Shown one piece after another: positions 28,987 through 47,926 of a stretch of 64,000 nt of DNA. The notes under the pieces are model-generated. The model was not told the DNA's origin and did not search any database. It saw nothing but the letters and a program-made list of their open reading frames with translations. The translations under genes were made by a program, and so were the position numbers. This DNA comes from Mycolicibacterium insubricum (GTDB lineage: Bacteria > Actinomycetota > Actinomycetes > Mycobacteriales > Mycobacteriaceae): positions 434,001 through 498,000 of the forward strand of contig NZ_AP022618.1 in the NCBI RefSeq assembly GCF_010731615.1, written 5' to 3'. The stretch's first letter is position 1. Every line of letters begins with the position of its first letter.

Positions 28987-30542
28987 TTACAGCGGGGTGA
29001 GGCCGTGCTTGCGGAGGACCTTCTTCTGAGGTTGCTTGTCGCGCAACATCTTCAGCGACTTGCGCAGCAGCAGACGGGTCTCGTGCGGCTCGATGACGCC
29101 GTCGATGTAGCCGCGCTCGGCGGCGATCCACGGGGTGGCCATGTTCAGGTTGTAGCCGTCGACGAAGTCCTGGCGGATCTTCTGCACCTCCGGTGCGGTC
29201 GGATCCGGGAAGCGCTTGACCAGCAGCTGGGCTGCACCCTCGGCGCCGATCACCGCGATGCGGGCGGTCGGCCAGGCGAAGTTCAGGTCCGCCGAGAGCT
29301 GCTTGGAGCCCATCACCGCGTAGCCGCCGCCGTAGGCCTTGCGGATCACGAACGTCACCTTCGGCACATCGGCCTCGACGATGGCGTTGAAGAACCGGCC
29401 CCCGCGCTTGATGATGCCCTTCTCCTCCTCGGCGACACCGGGCATCGCACCCGGGGTGTCGACGACGAAGACCAGCGGCAGGTTGAACGAGTCGCAGAAT
29501 CGGATGAAGCCAGCGGCCTTGTCGGACGCCTCGTTGCCGACCGCACCGGACATGTACATCGGCTGGTTGGCGATCACGCCGACGGTGTTGCCGTCGACCC
29601 GGGCGAACGCGGTGATCATCTCGGGGCTGCGCTGGTCGGCGATCTCGAACACGTCGCCATCGTCGAAGATCCGCAGCAGGATCTCCATCATGTCGTAGGC
29701 CTGGTTGTCGTTGTCGGGCACCAGGGTGTCGAGTTCCATGTCGTGACTGGTGATTTCGGGTTCCAGGCCCGGGTTGACGACGATCGGGTCGTCGAAGGTG
29801 TTGGCCGGCAGGAAGCCGAGGTAGTCGCGCACGTACTGGTAGGCGGCGGCCTCGGACTCGACGACCTTGTGGATGTTGCCGCGCTGCGCCTGCACGTCGG
29901 CGCCGCCGAGTTCGTCGAAGGTGACGTCCTCGCCGGTGACGTCCTTGATGACGTCAGGCCCGGTGATGAACATGTAGCCCTGGTCGCGCACGGCCACCAC
30001 CAGGTCGGTCTGGATCGGCGAGTACACCGCACCGCCGGCGCACTTGCCGAAGATCAGCGAGATCTCCGGGACCAGGCCACGCAGCATCTCGTGCCGGCGG
30101 CCCAGCTCGGCGTACCAGGCCAGCGAGGTCACCGCGTCCTGGATGCGGGCGCCGGCCGAGTCGTTGATACCGATGATCGGGCAGCCGACCATGGCCACCC
30201 ACTCCATCAGCTTGGCCACCTTGCGGCCGAACATCTCGCCGACCGAGCCCTGGAACACCGTCTGGTCGTGGCTGAACACCGCGACCGGGCGGCCGTTGAT
30301 CCGGCCGTGGCCGGTGACCACGCCGTCGCCATACAGCGCCGTCGGGTCACCGGGGGTCTTGGCCAGCGCGCCGATCTCCAGGAACGTGCCGGGGTCGAGC
30401 AGGTCGTAGATCCGCTGCCGGGCACTCGGGATGCCCTTCTTCTCCCGCTTGGCGACGGCCTTCTCCCCGCCCGGCTCGGCGGCCAGCTCCAGCCGCTCGC
30501 GCAGGTCGGCGAGTTTGGCGGCGGTGGTGTGCGGGGCTTCGG

Positions 30543-30546
<4 letters not shown>
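28987..30546 (-). CDS. accD4: Long-chain acyl-CoA carboxylase beta subunit AccD4
   Basis: 519-residue carboxyltransferase. Two crotonase-like halves are visible: [16 protein letters not shown] with [10 protein letters not shown] in the first, [17 protein letters not shown] and [10 protein letters not shown] in the second, forming the biotin and acyl-CoA pockets. With AccA3 it carboxylates the C24-C26 acyl-CoA that becomes the alpha branch of mycolic acids, used by Pks13. GTG 30546 overlaps the pks13 stop (GTGA), the same coupling as Rv3799c-Rv3800c; the six-codon-longer start at 30561 is less likely. Confidence 0.95.
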
Positions 30547-36119
<5,573 letters not shown>

Positions 36120-36162
36120 CGATTGCCCTCACATGGGTAGTCGCGGGTGGCCGGGGCCGGTG

Positions 36163-38055
36163 TTAGTCCAGTTCGTCGGGGAACGCGTTGGCGACCTTGC
36201 CCGACCGCAGCGACCCGTCCAGATACGCCGCCCGGCAGGCGCGCCGACCGATCTTGCCGCTGGAGGTCCGCGGGATGGCACCGGCCGGGGTCAGCAGCAC
36301 GTCGCGCACGGTGACGCCGTGCCGGACGGCGATCGCCGCGCGGATGTCGTCGGTGATCGGGCCCGGCTCCAGCTTGTGCGTACCGGCGGCGCGTTCGCCG
36401 ACGATGACCAGCTGCTCGGAGCTGTCGTCTGGGTCGCGCTTGAGGCCGGAGTGGGCATCGGCGAACACCTCGTCGGGCAGCTGGTTGGCCGGCACCGAGA
36501 ACGCGGCGACGTATCCGACGCGCAGCGCCTTGCTGGCCTCCTGCGCGGAATACTCCAGGTCCTGCGGGTAGTGGTTGCGGCCGTCGATGATGACCAGGTC
36601 CTTGACCCGGCCGGTGATGTACAGGTCGCCGTCGTGGAAGGCGCCGTAGTCGCCGGTGCGGACCCAGGTGGCGTCGGGCTCGGCGCCCTCGGCGTGCGAC
36701 GGCGTGGTGCGCGAGTTCAGCGTGTTGTAGAAGGTCTCCCGGCTCTCCTCGGGCTTACCCCAGTAGCCGGTGCCCATGTTGTTGCCGCTGATCCAGATCT
36801 CGCCGATCTGGCCGTCGGGCAGTTCGGCGCCGGCCTCGGCGTCCACGATCACCGCCCATTCGTCGATGCCGACCTTGCCGGCTGACGCCTGGGCGACGGC
36901 CTTCGGCGAGTCGTCGGACACCTCGACGAAGCGGCCCGCGTTGAGTTCGTCGCGGTCCACCGAGATGATCTTGGGCTCTTCCGACGACGGCGTGGTCGAC
37001 ACGAACAGCGTCGCCTCGGCCAGGCCGTAGGACGGCTTGATGGCCTTGGACGGGAAGCCGAAGGGCGCGAATGCCTCGTTGAACCGGCGCACGGTGGCCG
37101 CGGAGATCGGCTCGGAGCCGTTGAGGACGGCCTTGACGTTGGACAGGTCCAGCGGCGCCGAGCCCTCCTTGGGCACACCGCGCGCGGCGGCGTGGTCGAA
37201 GGCGAAGTTCGGGGCGACCGAGACGGTGCCGCCGGTGTCGCCCTCCTTGCGGGCCAGTTCGCGGATCCACCGCTCGGGCCGGCGGACGAACGCGGCCGGG
37301 GTCATGAAGGTGAAGCGGTAGCCGATCATCGGCGAGAGCAGCGCGGTGATCAGGCCCATGTCGTGGAAGAACGGCAACCAGGACAGACCGCGGTCGCCCT
37401 CCTCGCCTTCCAGTGCCTCCACCACCTGCAGCACATTGGTGGCCAGGTTCAGGTGGGTGATCTGCACGCCGGTCGGGATCCGGGTGGAGCCCGAGGTGTA
37501 CTGCAGGTAGGCGATGGTGGTCTCGTCGGGCTCGTCCGGTGCGACCCAGGTGGCGGCGACCTCGTCGGGAATGGCGTCCACGGCGATGACACGCGGGCGG
37601 TCCTTGGCCGGCTTGCTGCGGAAGAACTTGCGCACGCCCTCGGCGGCCTCGGTGGTGGTCAGGATGGCCGACGGCTTGCAGTCGTCGATGACGGCGTGCA
37701 GGCGGCCGACGTGGCCCGGCTCGGACGGGTCGAACAGCGGAACCGCGATGCGGCCGCCGTAGAGCGCGCCGAAGAACGCCACCAGGTAGTCCAGGTTCTG
37801 CGGGCAGAGGATGGCGACCCGGTCCCCGGGCTGGGTGACCTGCTGCAGGCGGGCGGCGACGGCCTTGTTACGGGCGCTGAATTCGGCCCAGTTCAGGTCG
37901 TGCGCGACGCCGTCGCGTTCGGTCGAGAAGTCCAGGAAGCGGTAGGCCAGCTGGTCGCCGCGCACCTTCGCCCACTTCTCCACGTGCCCCACGATGCTGG
38001 CTCCCTCGGGAAACACGATCTTCCCGTCCTTGAGGAAGGGATTGTGGAACGCCAT
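36163..38055 (-). CDS. fadD32: Long-chain fatty acyl-AMP ligase FadD32
   Basis: 630 residues, close to Rv3801c (about 637). The P-loop reads [19 protein letters not shown] near residue 185; the FAAL-type insertion follows; the C-terminal domain has [24 protein letters not shown] with the catalytic Lys. It activates very long meromycolic acids as acyl-adenylates and loads the N-terminal ACP of Pks13. First gene of fadD32-pks13-accD4 on the minus strand; upstream is a 269-base gap that must hold the operon promoter. Essential in mycobacteria that make mycolates. Confidence 0.96.
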   Translation of the reverse strand: MAFHNPFLKDGKIVFPEGASIVGHVEKWAKVRGDQLAYRFLDFSTERDGVAHDLNWAEFSARNKAVAARLQQVTQPGDRVAILCPQNLDYLVAFFGALYGGRIAVPLFDPSEPGHVGRLHAVIDDCKPSAILTTTEAAEGVRKFFRSKPAKDRPRVIAVDAIPDEVAATWVAPDEPDETTIAYLQYTSGSTRIPTGVQITHLNLATNVLQVVEALEGEEGDRGLSWLPFFHDMGLITALLSPMIGYRFTFMTPAAFVRRPERWIRELARKEGDTGGTVSVAPNFAFDHAAARGVPKEGSAPLDLSNVKAVLNGSEPISAATVRRFNEAFAPFGFPSKAIKPSYGLAEATLFVSTTPSSEEPKIISVDRDELNAGRFVEVSDDSPKAVAQASAGKVGIDEWAVIVDAEAGAELPDGQIGEIWISGNNMGTGYWGKPEESRETFYNTLNSRTTPSHAEGAEPDATWVRTGDYGAFHDGDLYITGRVKDLVIIDGRNHYPQDLEYSAQEASKALRVGYVAAFSVPANQLPDEVFADAHSGLKRDPDDSSEQLVIVGERAAGTHKLEPGPITDDIRAAIAVRHGVTVRDVLLTPAGAIPRTSSGKIGRRACRAAYLDGSLRSGKVANAFPDELD

Positions 38056-38324
38056 CTACCTGTCTCCTGTCAGCCCGGTCTGCACAGGTCCGCACGCCAG
38101 GTGGGCAGGCAAACCTCACAGATCGTACCGAGGCACGGGTGCGCCGCGACGTTTCCGCGAACACACCCGCACCCCGCCGCACGGTCTTAAATTCCTCTTA
38201 ATGTTACTGGTCAGGATTTTGCCCGCCAAATCGCCCCGCCGGTGAGTCGGGAGAGCCTTAGTCGCTTCTCCGACTCCTGGCCGACTCCTCCCGCCTCGTC
38301 CCTCGGCGCTTCGTCGTCAGCCGG
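38056..38324 (-). promoter_or_regulatory. Promoter region of the fadD32-pks13-accD4 operon and end of the cutinase gene
   Basis: 269 bases without a gene. Near the cutinase stop an imperfect hairpin (GAGTCGG at 38244-38250 with CCGACTC at 38270-38276, plus AGA/TCT) may end that transcript. A locally AT-rich patch at 38185-38220 is the best place for a promoter reading toward fadD32. No operator recognised. Confidence 0.45.
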
Positions 38325-39392
38325 TCACCCGTGCTTGGGATGCGGGGCGTTGTCGATCAGGTTCTTGGCCCAGTTCTGCGTCCAGTCGGTGGCCGTCGCA
38401 CCGTTGAGCACCCAGAAGTCCGGCGTCCCATACATGGCGTGCACCGGCTGGCCCGCTCCCCCGGCGAGGGTGTTGAGCGTCTCCGGCAGGTTGGTGACGT
38501 TGAACGCGCCGACGGGCGCATCGCAGATCAGGTCGCCGGGGGCGCAGATCTGGTTGGTGCGGTCGTCGAGTTTGCCGAAGCCGCCGGGCCGCGGGCCGGT
38601 CATGGTCAGCCCCATGCCGGACAGGAACGGCACCTCCGCCAGCGTGATCTCCGCGCCCTGGCCGGCCGGGTCGGGCCCGATATGCTGGCCGACGCCGGTC
38701 TGGCGGCGGCCGTCGGCGATCAACGTCACACCGAGCACCAGGTCCTCGTCGACCGGGCCCCGGCCGTTGCCGATGTCCCCGGCGATGTCACCGGCGATCA
38801 CCGCACCCTGGGAGAAGCCGACCAGTACATAGCTGGTCAGCGGGCACTTCTCCGCCATCGCGGCCAGGGCGGCCTTGGTCGCCCGGTTGCCCTCGTCGCG
38901 GCTGGCGTTGTAGCTGATCTGGTTGTCCTGGGCGAACGGATTGTGGAACTGCGCGGTGTAGGGGACGGTGTACACCTGCACCCGGTCGGCGCCGAAATCA
39001 TCGCCGATCACCCGCGACATCGGCAGCAACAGTGCGTGCGGGAACTGGATACCCGGATGCGCGGTGTCGTCGGTCGGGGAGGACTCCCAGGTGCCCGGGA
39101 TCACCACCATCTGCACGTCCGGGCAGCTGGCGTCCTGGAACTCCGGGCGCGGTTTCTTGCCCGGCGTCGTGGGCGGTGTGACGACGACGCCCGGCTGCTG
39201 TCCGGCCTGACCCCCGGTCGGGGTCTTGCGCGCCTGGATCCAGACCAGCGTCAACACCAGCCCCACCGCGATGGACACCGCGGCGGCCGCCGCCAGGGCG
39301 AGCACGATCCGGCGGCGCCGCTGGGCGGGCGTCGCCTTACCGGCCGACTTCCTGCCGGTCGATTTCTTCGTCGACTTCTTCGCGCGGGCCAT
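38325..39392 (-). CDS. culp6: Cutinase-like lipase/thioesterase Culp6 (Rv3802c-like)
   Basis: 355 residues. A lysine-rich N-terminus and a hydrophobic segment ([20 protein letters not shown], residues ~29-48) anchor it so that the catalytic domain is outside the cytoplasm. The nucleophile motif is [10 protein letters not shown] near residue 188; acid and His residues follow toward the C-terminus (around [11 protein letters not shown]). Rv3802c has phospholipase and thioesterase activity and is essential; its place beside fadD32-pks13 implies a role linked to mycolates. ATG 39392 with GGAGA upstream was preferred to a TTG one codon earlier. Confidence 0.9.
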   Translation of the reverse strand: MARAKKSTKKSTGRKSAGKATPAQRRRRIVLALAAAAAVSIAVGLVLTLVWIQARKTPTGGQAGQQPGVVVTPPTTPGKKPRPEFQDASCPDVQMVVIPGTWESSPTDDTAHPGIQFPHALLLPMSRVIGDDFGADRVQVYTVPYTAQFHNPFAQDNQISYNASRDEGNRATKAALAAMAEKCPLTSYVLVGFSQGAVIAGDIAGDIGNGRGPVDEDLVLGVTLIADGRRQTGVGQHIGPDPAGQGAEITLAEVPFLSGMGLTMTGPRPGGFGKLDDRTNQICAPGDLICDAPVGAFNVTNLPETLNTLAGGAGQPVHAMYGTPDFWVLNGATATDWTQNWAKNLIDNAPHPKHG

Positions 39393-39458
39393 CAATCTCC
39401 CTGCCAGTACTTCGGGCGCCCCGCGGGCGCGCTGATTCCAAACTACCGGTCCGCCTGA

Positions 39459-41411
39459 CTACGGTCCGGTCGCCGGCAGCCCGGTGTACTTGTCGCCCTT
39501 GAGCGGCGGGGTCGGCAAACCGCAGCGGGCCAGTTCGACCTCGGGCACCCGGTCGATGCGATAGCGGGTGAAGTCGGCGGCGTGCATCACGTTGGACAGG
39601 AACCGGCGCGGTCCCATCGGCCCGCGGATCGCGGACAGCATCGCTTCGGTCGCCGGGCACTTCAGCGCCGCCTGGGCCTCGATCACCCAGTTCTCGTCCA
39701 GGTAGGTCGGCAGGTACGGCGGCTCCTTGAGGAACGGCCCCTCGGCGACGGCCCAATCCGGGAACAGGTCCTTATCGTGCCCGATCCGGCCGTCCTCGAT
39801 CCGCTGGGTGTGCATCGCGATGGGGTTGATCAGCCCGATCTGGTCGATGATCCTGATATCGAGCCCGACGTTCATGCCGAGCATGCCCATGTTGGTGAAG
39901 AAGACGGTGTGCGGCCCGATGTAGTCCGGTGTCCGCTCGGCGTCCGGCGGCGGGATGGCCGGCACCACGTCCCACTGGTCGTAGTTGCCCGACGGCAGCA
40001 GCAGCGCGCCGTCGGGGGTGTTGGCGATGGCCACCAGCACCGCGCGCATCCGTGGGTAGTTGAGGTAGTCCGCCGCGGTCAGCGGATGCGCGTGCCCGGT
40101 GGCCTGGGAGTAGAAGCGGCGCTCGTCGACGATGCCACTGTGGGTGACCCAGGTGCCGTCGCGACCCAGGCCGGGCGAGTTGGCCGCCCACAGCGACCAG
40201 CCCAGCAGCGACATCCACAGCACCGTCGTCGCACCGGCCAGCAGGTAGCCGGCCTCGCGGGAGATCTTGGTGCCGTCGGGAACCACGACGGGGATGACGG
40301 CCAGCGGCACCAGCATGCAGAACAGCGGGATCAGCAGCACCCGGCCGTGCATGAAGTCACCGCCCTGGCGGATCCAGTACACGGCCTGGACGAGCCCGGC
40401 GAACACGAACAGCCCGACGACCACCAGCGGGGCCTGCAGGGTGCGGGTCAACCGGGACGACCCGGCGGGGGCGCGGTGGCGCACCCACCACGGCCGGCTG
40501 CGCACCACCAGCAGCACCGCGCCCAGCCCCAGCAGCAGCACCGCCGGGATCCACAGCAGATACGGGTTGGCAAAGTTGGACAGGTACAGCGCGCCCTGCG
40601 CCCATTTCGCGCCGGAGGCGTCCTTGGCGACGGCCGGGCTCGGCACCAGCATGCCGTAGTAGCCCATCCGGAAAATCTGGTAGCCGACCGGCAGCAGGCC
40701 ACCGGCGACGACGACAAGCAGCTTGCGCCGCCAGCCGGGGGAGGCCAGCAGCAACAGGATCAGGGCCAGGCCGCCGAGGAGCGCGAGCTCGGGGCGCACC
40801 AGCACCGAGAACCCGGCGACGGCCGACACCGCGGCCAGGAACACCGGGCCGTCGGGGGCGCCCTGCCCGGGCCCGGCGGTGCGCAGCCGCTGTGACCAGC
40901 AGACCATCATCCACCAGAGGACGCCGATGTAGGTCAGCGCCAGCCCGTTCTCCAGGCCGGAGGTGGCAAAGTCACGTGCCGGCGGCACCGCGATGTAGAC
41001 GACGGCCCCGGCGGGCAGCAGCAGGGCGCGACGGCCCACCAGGCTCGGTGCGTACAGCCGGGCCGCGCCGAGCATGGCCAGCGCGACACCGGCGACGCTC
41101 AGGGCCAGAGCCAGGGCCAGGGCCACGTACTCCAGCCGGACCGGGCCGCCGACCCAGCCGCCCAGGTACATCAGGTAGGTCCAGGCCGTCGACGTGTTGG
41201 CCTCGACGCGTTCCCCGGCGTTGAACACAGGCCCGTTGCCGGCCAGCAGGTTGCGCACGGTCCGCAGCACGATCAGGCCGTCGTCGGCGATCCACCGGCG
41301 CTGCCAGGCGCCCCACGCGAACAGCAGCGAAACCACCAGCACCGAGCAGCCGAGGCTGATCCGGACCGAGGCCGAGTACGGGAATTTGGGCCAGCTCACC
41401 GCGGCCGTCAC
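39459..41411 (-). CDS. aftB: Terminal beta-(1->2) arabinofuranosyltransferase AftB
   Basis: About 650 residues; a GT-C membrane enzyme with around ten helices and a C-terminal periplasmic domain. The catalytic loop after the first helix reads RRWIADDGLIVLRTVRNLLAGNGP, and ERVEANTSTAWTYLMYLGGW follows; both match Rv3805c closely. It adds the terminal beta-1,2 arabinose that later carries mycolates. The start is uncertain: GTG 41411 or 41399 are preferred, while TTG 41447 would overlap ubiA by 23 bases and has no ribosome-binding site. Downstream, only 66 bases separate it from the cutinase gene, where M. tuberculosis has fbpA and fbpD. Confidence 0.93.
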   Translation of the reverse strand: MTAAVSWPKFPYSASVRISLGCSVLVVSLLFAWGAWQRRWIADDGLIVLRTVRNLLAGNGPVFNAGERVEANTSTAWTYLMYLGGWVGGPVRLEYVALALALALSVAGVALAMLGAARLYAPSLVGRRALLLPAGAVVYIAVPPARDFATSGLENGLALTYIGVLWWMMVCWSQRLRTAGPGQGAPDGPVFLAAVSAVAGFSVLVRPELALLGGLALILLLLASPGWRRKLLVVVAGGLLPVGYQIFRMGYYGMLVPSPAVAKDASGAKWAQGALYLSNFANPYLLWIPAVLLLGLGAVLLVVRSRPWWVRHRAPAGSSRLTRTLQAPLVVVGLFVFAGLVQAVYWIRQGGDFMHGRVLLIPLFCMLVPLAVIPVVVPDGTKISREAGYLLAGATTVLWMSLLGWSLWAANSPGLGRDGTWVTHSGIVDERRFYSQATGHAHPLTAADYLNYPRMRAVLVAIANTPDGALLLPSGNYDQWDVVPAIPPPDAERTPDYIGPHTVFFTNMGMLGMNVGLDIRIIDQIGLINPIAMHTQRIEDGRIGHDKDLFPDWAVAEGPFLKEPPYLPTYLDENWVIEAQAALKCPATEAMLSAIRGPMGPRRFLSNVMHAADFTRYRIDRVPEVELARCGLPTPPLKGDKYTGLPATGP

Positions 41412-41424
41412 CGCGGGAGCCCGC

Positions 41425-42339
41425 TCAGTGGAGGAAGATCGCCGCAATGACGGACCCGATCCAGGCGACGGCCAGAATCTGCAGCACTCGGTCGCCGAGA
41501 GCGATGTCCTCGGGCTCGCCGGCTTCCCCGCCGTCGACGTCGACGGCGTAACGCAGGATCGCGATGGTGAACGGGATCATCGACACCGCGTACCAGGCGC
41601 CGCCGGTGGCGGCGTCCCGCTCGAACGCCCACAGGCCGTAGCAGAGCACCACCGCGGTCGCCGACAGCGTCCAGACGAACCGCAGGTAGCTGCCGGTGTA
41701 GCTCTCCAGCGACTTGCGGATCTTGGCGCCGGTGCGTTCGGCGAGCTGCAGTTCCGCGTAGCGCTTGCCGGCTGCCATGAACAGCGAACCGAAGGCCATC
41801 ACCAGCAGGAACCACTGGGACAGCGGGATGCCCGCGGCCGCGCCACCGGCAATCGCCCGAATCAGGTAGGCCGACGAGACGATGCAGATGTCCAGCACGG
41901 CCTGGTGCTTGAGTCCGAAGCAGTAGGCCAGCTGCATCGCCAGGTAGATCGCGATGACCAGCGCCAGGTTGGGGTTGACGACGAAGTAGCTGACGCCCAG
42001 CGCGACGACGGCGAGGACGGCGGCGATCACGTACGCGAGCCACTCGGGCACCACCCCGGCGGCGATCGGCCGGTACCGCTTGGTCGGGTGGGCGCGGTCG
42101 GCCTCGACGTCGCGGGCGTCGTTGACCAGGTAGATCGACGACGCGGCCAGGCTGAACACCACGAAGGCGATGCCGACGCGGATGAAAACCTGCTTGTAGT
42201 CGTATTCCTTGTCGACACCGAGGGCGGCCAGCGGCGCGGCCAACACCAGTAGGTTCTTCACCCACTGGCGGGGCCGCATCGCCTTGATGACACCGGTCAC
42301 CACGTTCGACGGCGGGCCCGCCTGCTTGGTGGTGCTCAT
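41425..42339 (-). CDS. ubiA: Decaprenyl-phosphate phosphoribosyltransferase UbiA/DprP
   Basis: 304 residues, UbiA-type prenyltransferase with about eight membrane helices. The first aspartate-rich motif is NDARDVEADRAHPTKRYRPI near residue 72. It transfers ribose-5-phosphate from PRPP to decaprenyl phosphate, the first committed step to DPA (Rv3806c, about 302 residues). Its ATG overlaps the stop of the PAP2 phosphatase gene (ATGA), which performs the next step. Confidence 0.95.
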   Translation of the reverse strand: MSTTKQAGPPSNVVTGVIKAMRPRQWVKNLLVLAAPLAALGVDKEYDYKQVFIRVGIAFVVFSLAASSIYLVNDARDVEADRAHPTKRYRPIAAGVVPEWLAYVIAAVLAVVALGVSYFVVNPNLALVIAIYLAMQLAYCFGLKHQAVLDICIVSSAYLIRAIAGGAAAGIPLSQWFLLVMAFGSLFMAAGKRYAELQLAERTGAKIRKSLESYTGSYLRFVWTLSATAVVLCYGLWAFERDAATGGAWYAVSMIPFTIAILRYAVDVDGGEAGEPEDIALGDRVLQILAVAWIGSVIAAIFLH

Positions 42340-42957
42340 GCCTCGTCTCCTGCCAGTCGGTCAGCGACCCGCGCAGTGGTGGCGGCCACCGCGGTTCCGA
42401 CCAGCGCCCCGGCGACGACGTCGCTCGGATAGTGCACACCGGCCACCATGCGCGACAGCGCCATCGGCGGGACCAGCAGCCACGGCAGCCGGGATCCGGT
42501 GGCGCGGGCCATCAGAGCCGCGGCGGCGGCCGTCGACGTGGCGTGCGCGGACGGGAAGCTCAGTTGGCTGGGGGTGCCGACGTTGACCGCGATCGCCGGG
42601 TGCGACGGGCGCTGCCGGCGCACGATGCGCTTGATGACGACGGCCGCCGCGTGCGCGGCGAAGGTACCGGCGATCATGGCCAGCCAGTCGCGGCGGTGCC
42701 GCCGGGAAACCAGCACGCCCACCGCGCCGATGCCCAGCCAGCCGAGCGCGTGCTCACCGAAGTGCGACAGCGCGCGGGCCGCCGGCAGCACTCCGGGCCG
42801 GCCGGACAGCCCGGCCTGGACCAGGATCAGCGCCATCTCCTCGGGGTTCGGCGCCTCGATCACCTCGACGGCTTCGGCGCCGGGCGCCCCGACCGTCTGC
42901 GTCTCGGTAGCCTGCGTCTCGGCAGCTTGAGTTTCGGCAGCTTGAGTTTCGTCGGTC

Positions 42958-42965
<8 letters not shown>
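42336..42965 (-). CDS. PAP2-family decaprenylphosphoryl-5-phosphoribose phosphatase (Rv3807c-like) with repeat-rich N-terminus
   Basis: 209 residues. PAP2 motifs are complete: KRIVRRQRPSHP, PSAHATS and SRMVAGVHYPSD, in a membrane protein with several helices. It is thought to remove the 5-phosphate from decaprenyl-phosphoryl-phosphoribose before DprE1. Compared with Rv3807c (about 165 residues) it has ~40 extra N-terminal residues that include a short repeat of the type AETQ-A (three to four copies). Start ATG 42965 overlaps glfT2 by eight bases. Confidence 0.9.
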
Positions 42966-46435
<3,470 letters not shown>

Positions 46436-46571
46436 CGCCAGCACGCCCGGCCCGGCCTCCGACACACCCCGGGCGCCCCCTGGGAGTGCCCGGGGAGTCC
46501 GCTGGGACATGGGGCGATCGCGATTCCCTCACGATTCGGTCTCGTCACCACTTTCACACCAGTCACACTCG

Positions 46572-46577
46572 TAACAT
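46572..46577 (+). promoter_or_regulatory. Possible -10 element of erp
   Basis: TAACAT within CGTAACATCG. A start about seven bases later would leave a ~60-base leader containing the GAGGAGA ribosome-binding site at 46632. The same TAACAT core precedes the amidase gene at 47927. Confidence 0.35.
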
Positions 46578-46643
46578 CGATGACGTCGGTGGTCGGGCCT
46601 TTCGGCCACCGGGACATGACCCCCAGATATTGAGGAGACTTCC

Positions 46644-47621
46644 GTGCCGAACCGTCGTCGACGCAGGCTCTCGCGGGCCCTGAGCGCGGTCGCCGCCGTG
46701 GCCGTCGCAAGTCCGTTCGCTGCCGTTGCCACCGCCGAATTGGTGGCCGGCTCCCAGCCCAACACCGAGGCCCACGAGTTCACCCGGGCCGCCCTGGTTA
46801 CCGATCTGCCCAACGAGCTGCTCTCCGCGCTGTCCTCGGGCCTGTCGCAGTTCGGCATCCAGCTGCCGCCGCTGCCGACCGGCCTGAACCCCTCGGGCGC
46901 GCAGCCGCTCACCGGCCTGGGCACCACCGGTCTGACCACGCCGTCGACCGGGCTGACCACGCCCGGCCTGACCAGCCCGGGCCTGACCACGCCCGGTCTG
47001 ACCAGCCCGAGCCTCACCGATCCGGCGCTGGCCTCGCCGGGGCTGACCACCCCGTCCACCACCGGCCTGACCACCCCGGGGCTCACCACGCCGTCGACCA
47101 CCGGGCTGACCACGCCGGGACTGACCACGCCGTCCACCACCGGCCTGACCACCCCGGGGCTCACCACGCCGTCGACCACCGGGCTGACCACGCCGGGACT
47201 GACCACGCCGTCCACCACTGGGCTGACCGAGGGGCTCAACCCCGCGCTCACCCCGGGCGGCGCCTCGCCGTCGTCGCTGACCAGCAACTCGCTGACCAGC
47301 CCGCTGGGCGTCGGTAACCCGATCGGGGCGCCGGGAGAGCAGCCGATCGCCGCGCCGATCGGCCTGGACTCGGGCGCGTCGACCTACCCGATCCTGGGTG
47401 ACCCGTCGCTGAGCGGCCTGGGCACCACCGCCCCGGCCAAGACCGGCCTGGTCTCCGACCTGTCCAGCGCCGCCAACTCGCTGGGCGCCGGGCAGGCCGT
47501 CGACCTGCTCAAGGGCGTGCTGATGCCGACCATCATGGGTGCGGTGAAGTCGGCCGCCCCGGCGGCGGCAGCAGCCGCTCCGGCCGCTGCGGCTCCGGCC
47601 GCTGCGCTCCCGGCCGGCTGA
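46644..47621 (+). CDS. erp: Exported repetitive protein Erp (PirG)
   Basis: 325 residues. Basic start and signal peptide (LSRALSAVAAVAVASPFAAVA), then a low-complexity middle made of PGLTTP/PGLTSP-type pentapeptides and TTPSTTGLTTPGL units, then a C-terminal hydrophobic Ala/Pro-rich end. This architecture is diagnostic of Erp, a surface-exposed virulence and envelope-integrity protein that differs between species in repeat number. Two identical 78-bp blocks (47052-47129 and 47130-47207) make up part of the repeat. GTG 46644 with GAGGAGA upstream. Next to glf, as in M. tuberculosis Rv3810. Confidence 0.93.
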   Translation: MPNRRRRRLSRALSAVAAVAVASPFAAVATAELVAGSQPNTEAHEFTRAALVTDLPNELLSALSSGLSQFGIQLPPLPTGLNPSGAQPLTGLGTTGLTTPSTGLTTPGLTSPGLTTPGLTSPSLTDPALASPGLTTPSTTGLTTPGLTTPSTTGLTTPGLTTPSTTGLTTPGLTTPSTTGLTTPGLTTPSTTGLTEGLNPALTPGGASPSSLTSNSLTSPLGVGNPIGAPGEQPIAAPIGLDSGASTYPILGDPSLSGLGTTAPAKTGLVSDLSSAANSLGAGQAVDLLKGVLMPTIMGAVKSAAPAAAAAAPAAAAPAAALPAG

Positions 47622-47643
47622 TCTCCGACAAGCCTGGAACAAA

Positions 47644-47681
47644 ACGGCACCGCAGGGCGGCTCGTTCCCCTGCGGTGCCGT
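47644..47681 (+). terminator. erp terminator hairpin
   Basis: ACGGCACCGCAGGG (47644-47657) pairs perfectly with CCCTGCGGTGCCGT (47668-47681), a 14-bp stem with a 10-base loop, 22 bases after the erp stop. The remainder of the 305-bp gap up to 47926 holds only a likely promoter for the next gene. Confidence 0.75.
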
Positions 47682-47913
47682 TGCGTTGCCGGCCTCGCAT
47701 TCCCGACGACCACTCAGCACGTTTGCTGTGAGCCCAGATTCCCCGACCGTGACGCTTACTACCCGGCCTGGTTGATTCACGCTCACGTTCGGCGAGCACG
47801 AGGTTGACCCTGCCGCGAAGCGAGCCCCACTCATGCCCCGCGCGCCCAACTCCCGCGGTCACTTTGTCCTCATTAATGCCGTGTCGTAACAGAGACAACA
47901 AATGACACGTCCG

Positions 47914-47919
47914 TAACAT
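47914..47919 (+). promoter_or_regulatory. Possible leaderless promoter of the amidase gene
   Basis: TAACAT ends seven bases before GTG 47927 and there is no ribosome-binding sequence, the pattern of a leaderless mycobacterial mRNA. Confidence 0.4.
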
Positions 47920-47926
47920 CGGCCTC

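Noticed and set aside
41412..41447. aftB start at TTG 41447
   Set aside because: It would overlap ubiA by 23 bases, has no ribosome-binding site, and the extra residues are not family-like.
46910..47230. Transposon or IS remnant in the repetitive stretch of erp
   Set aside because: The repeat keeps the reading frame and encodes the PGLT-type motif that defines Erp.
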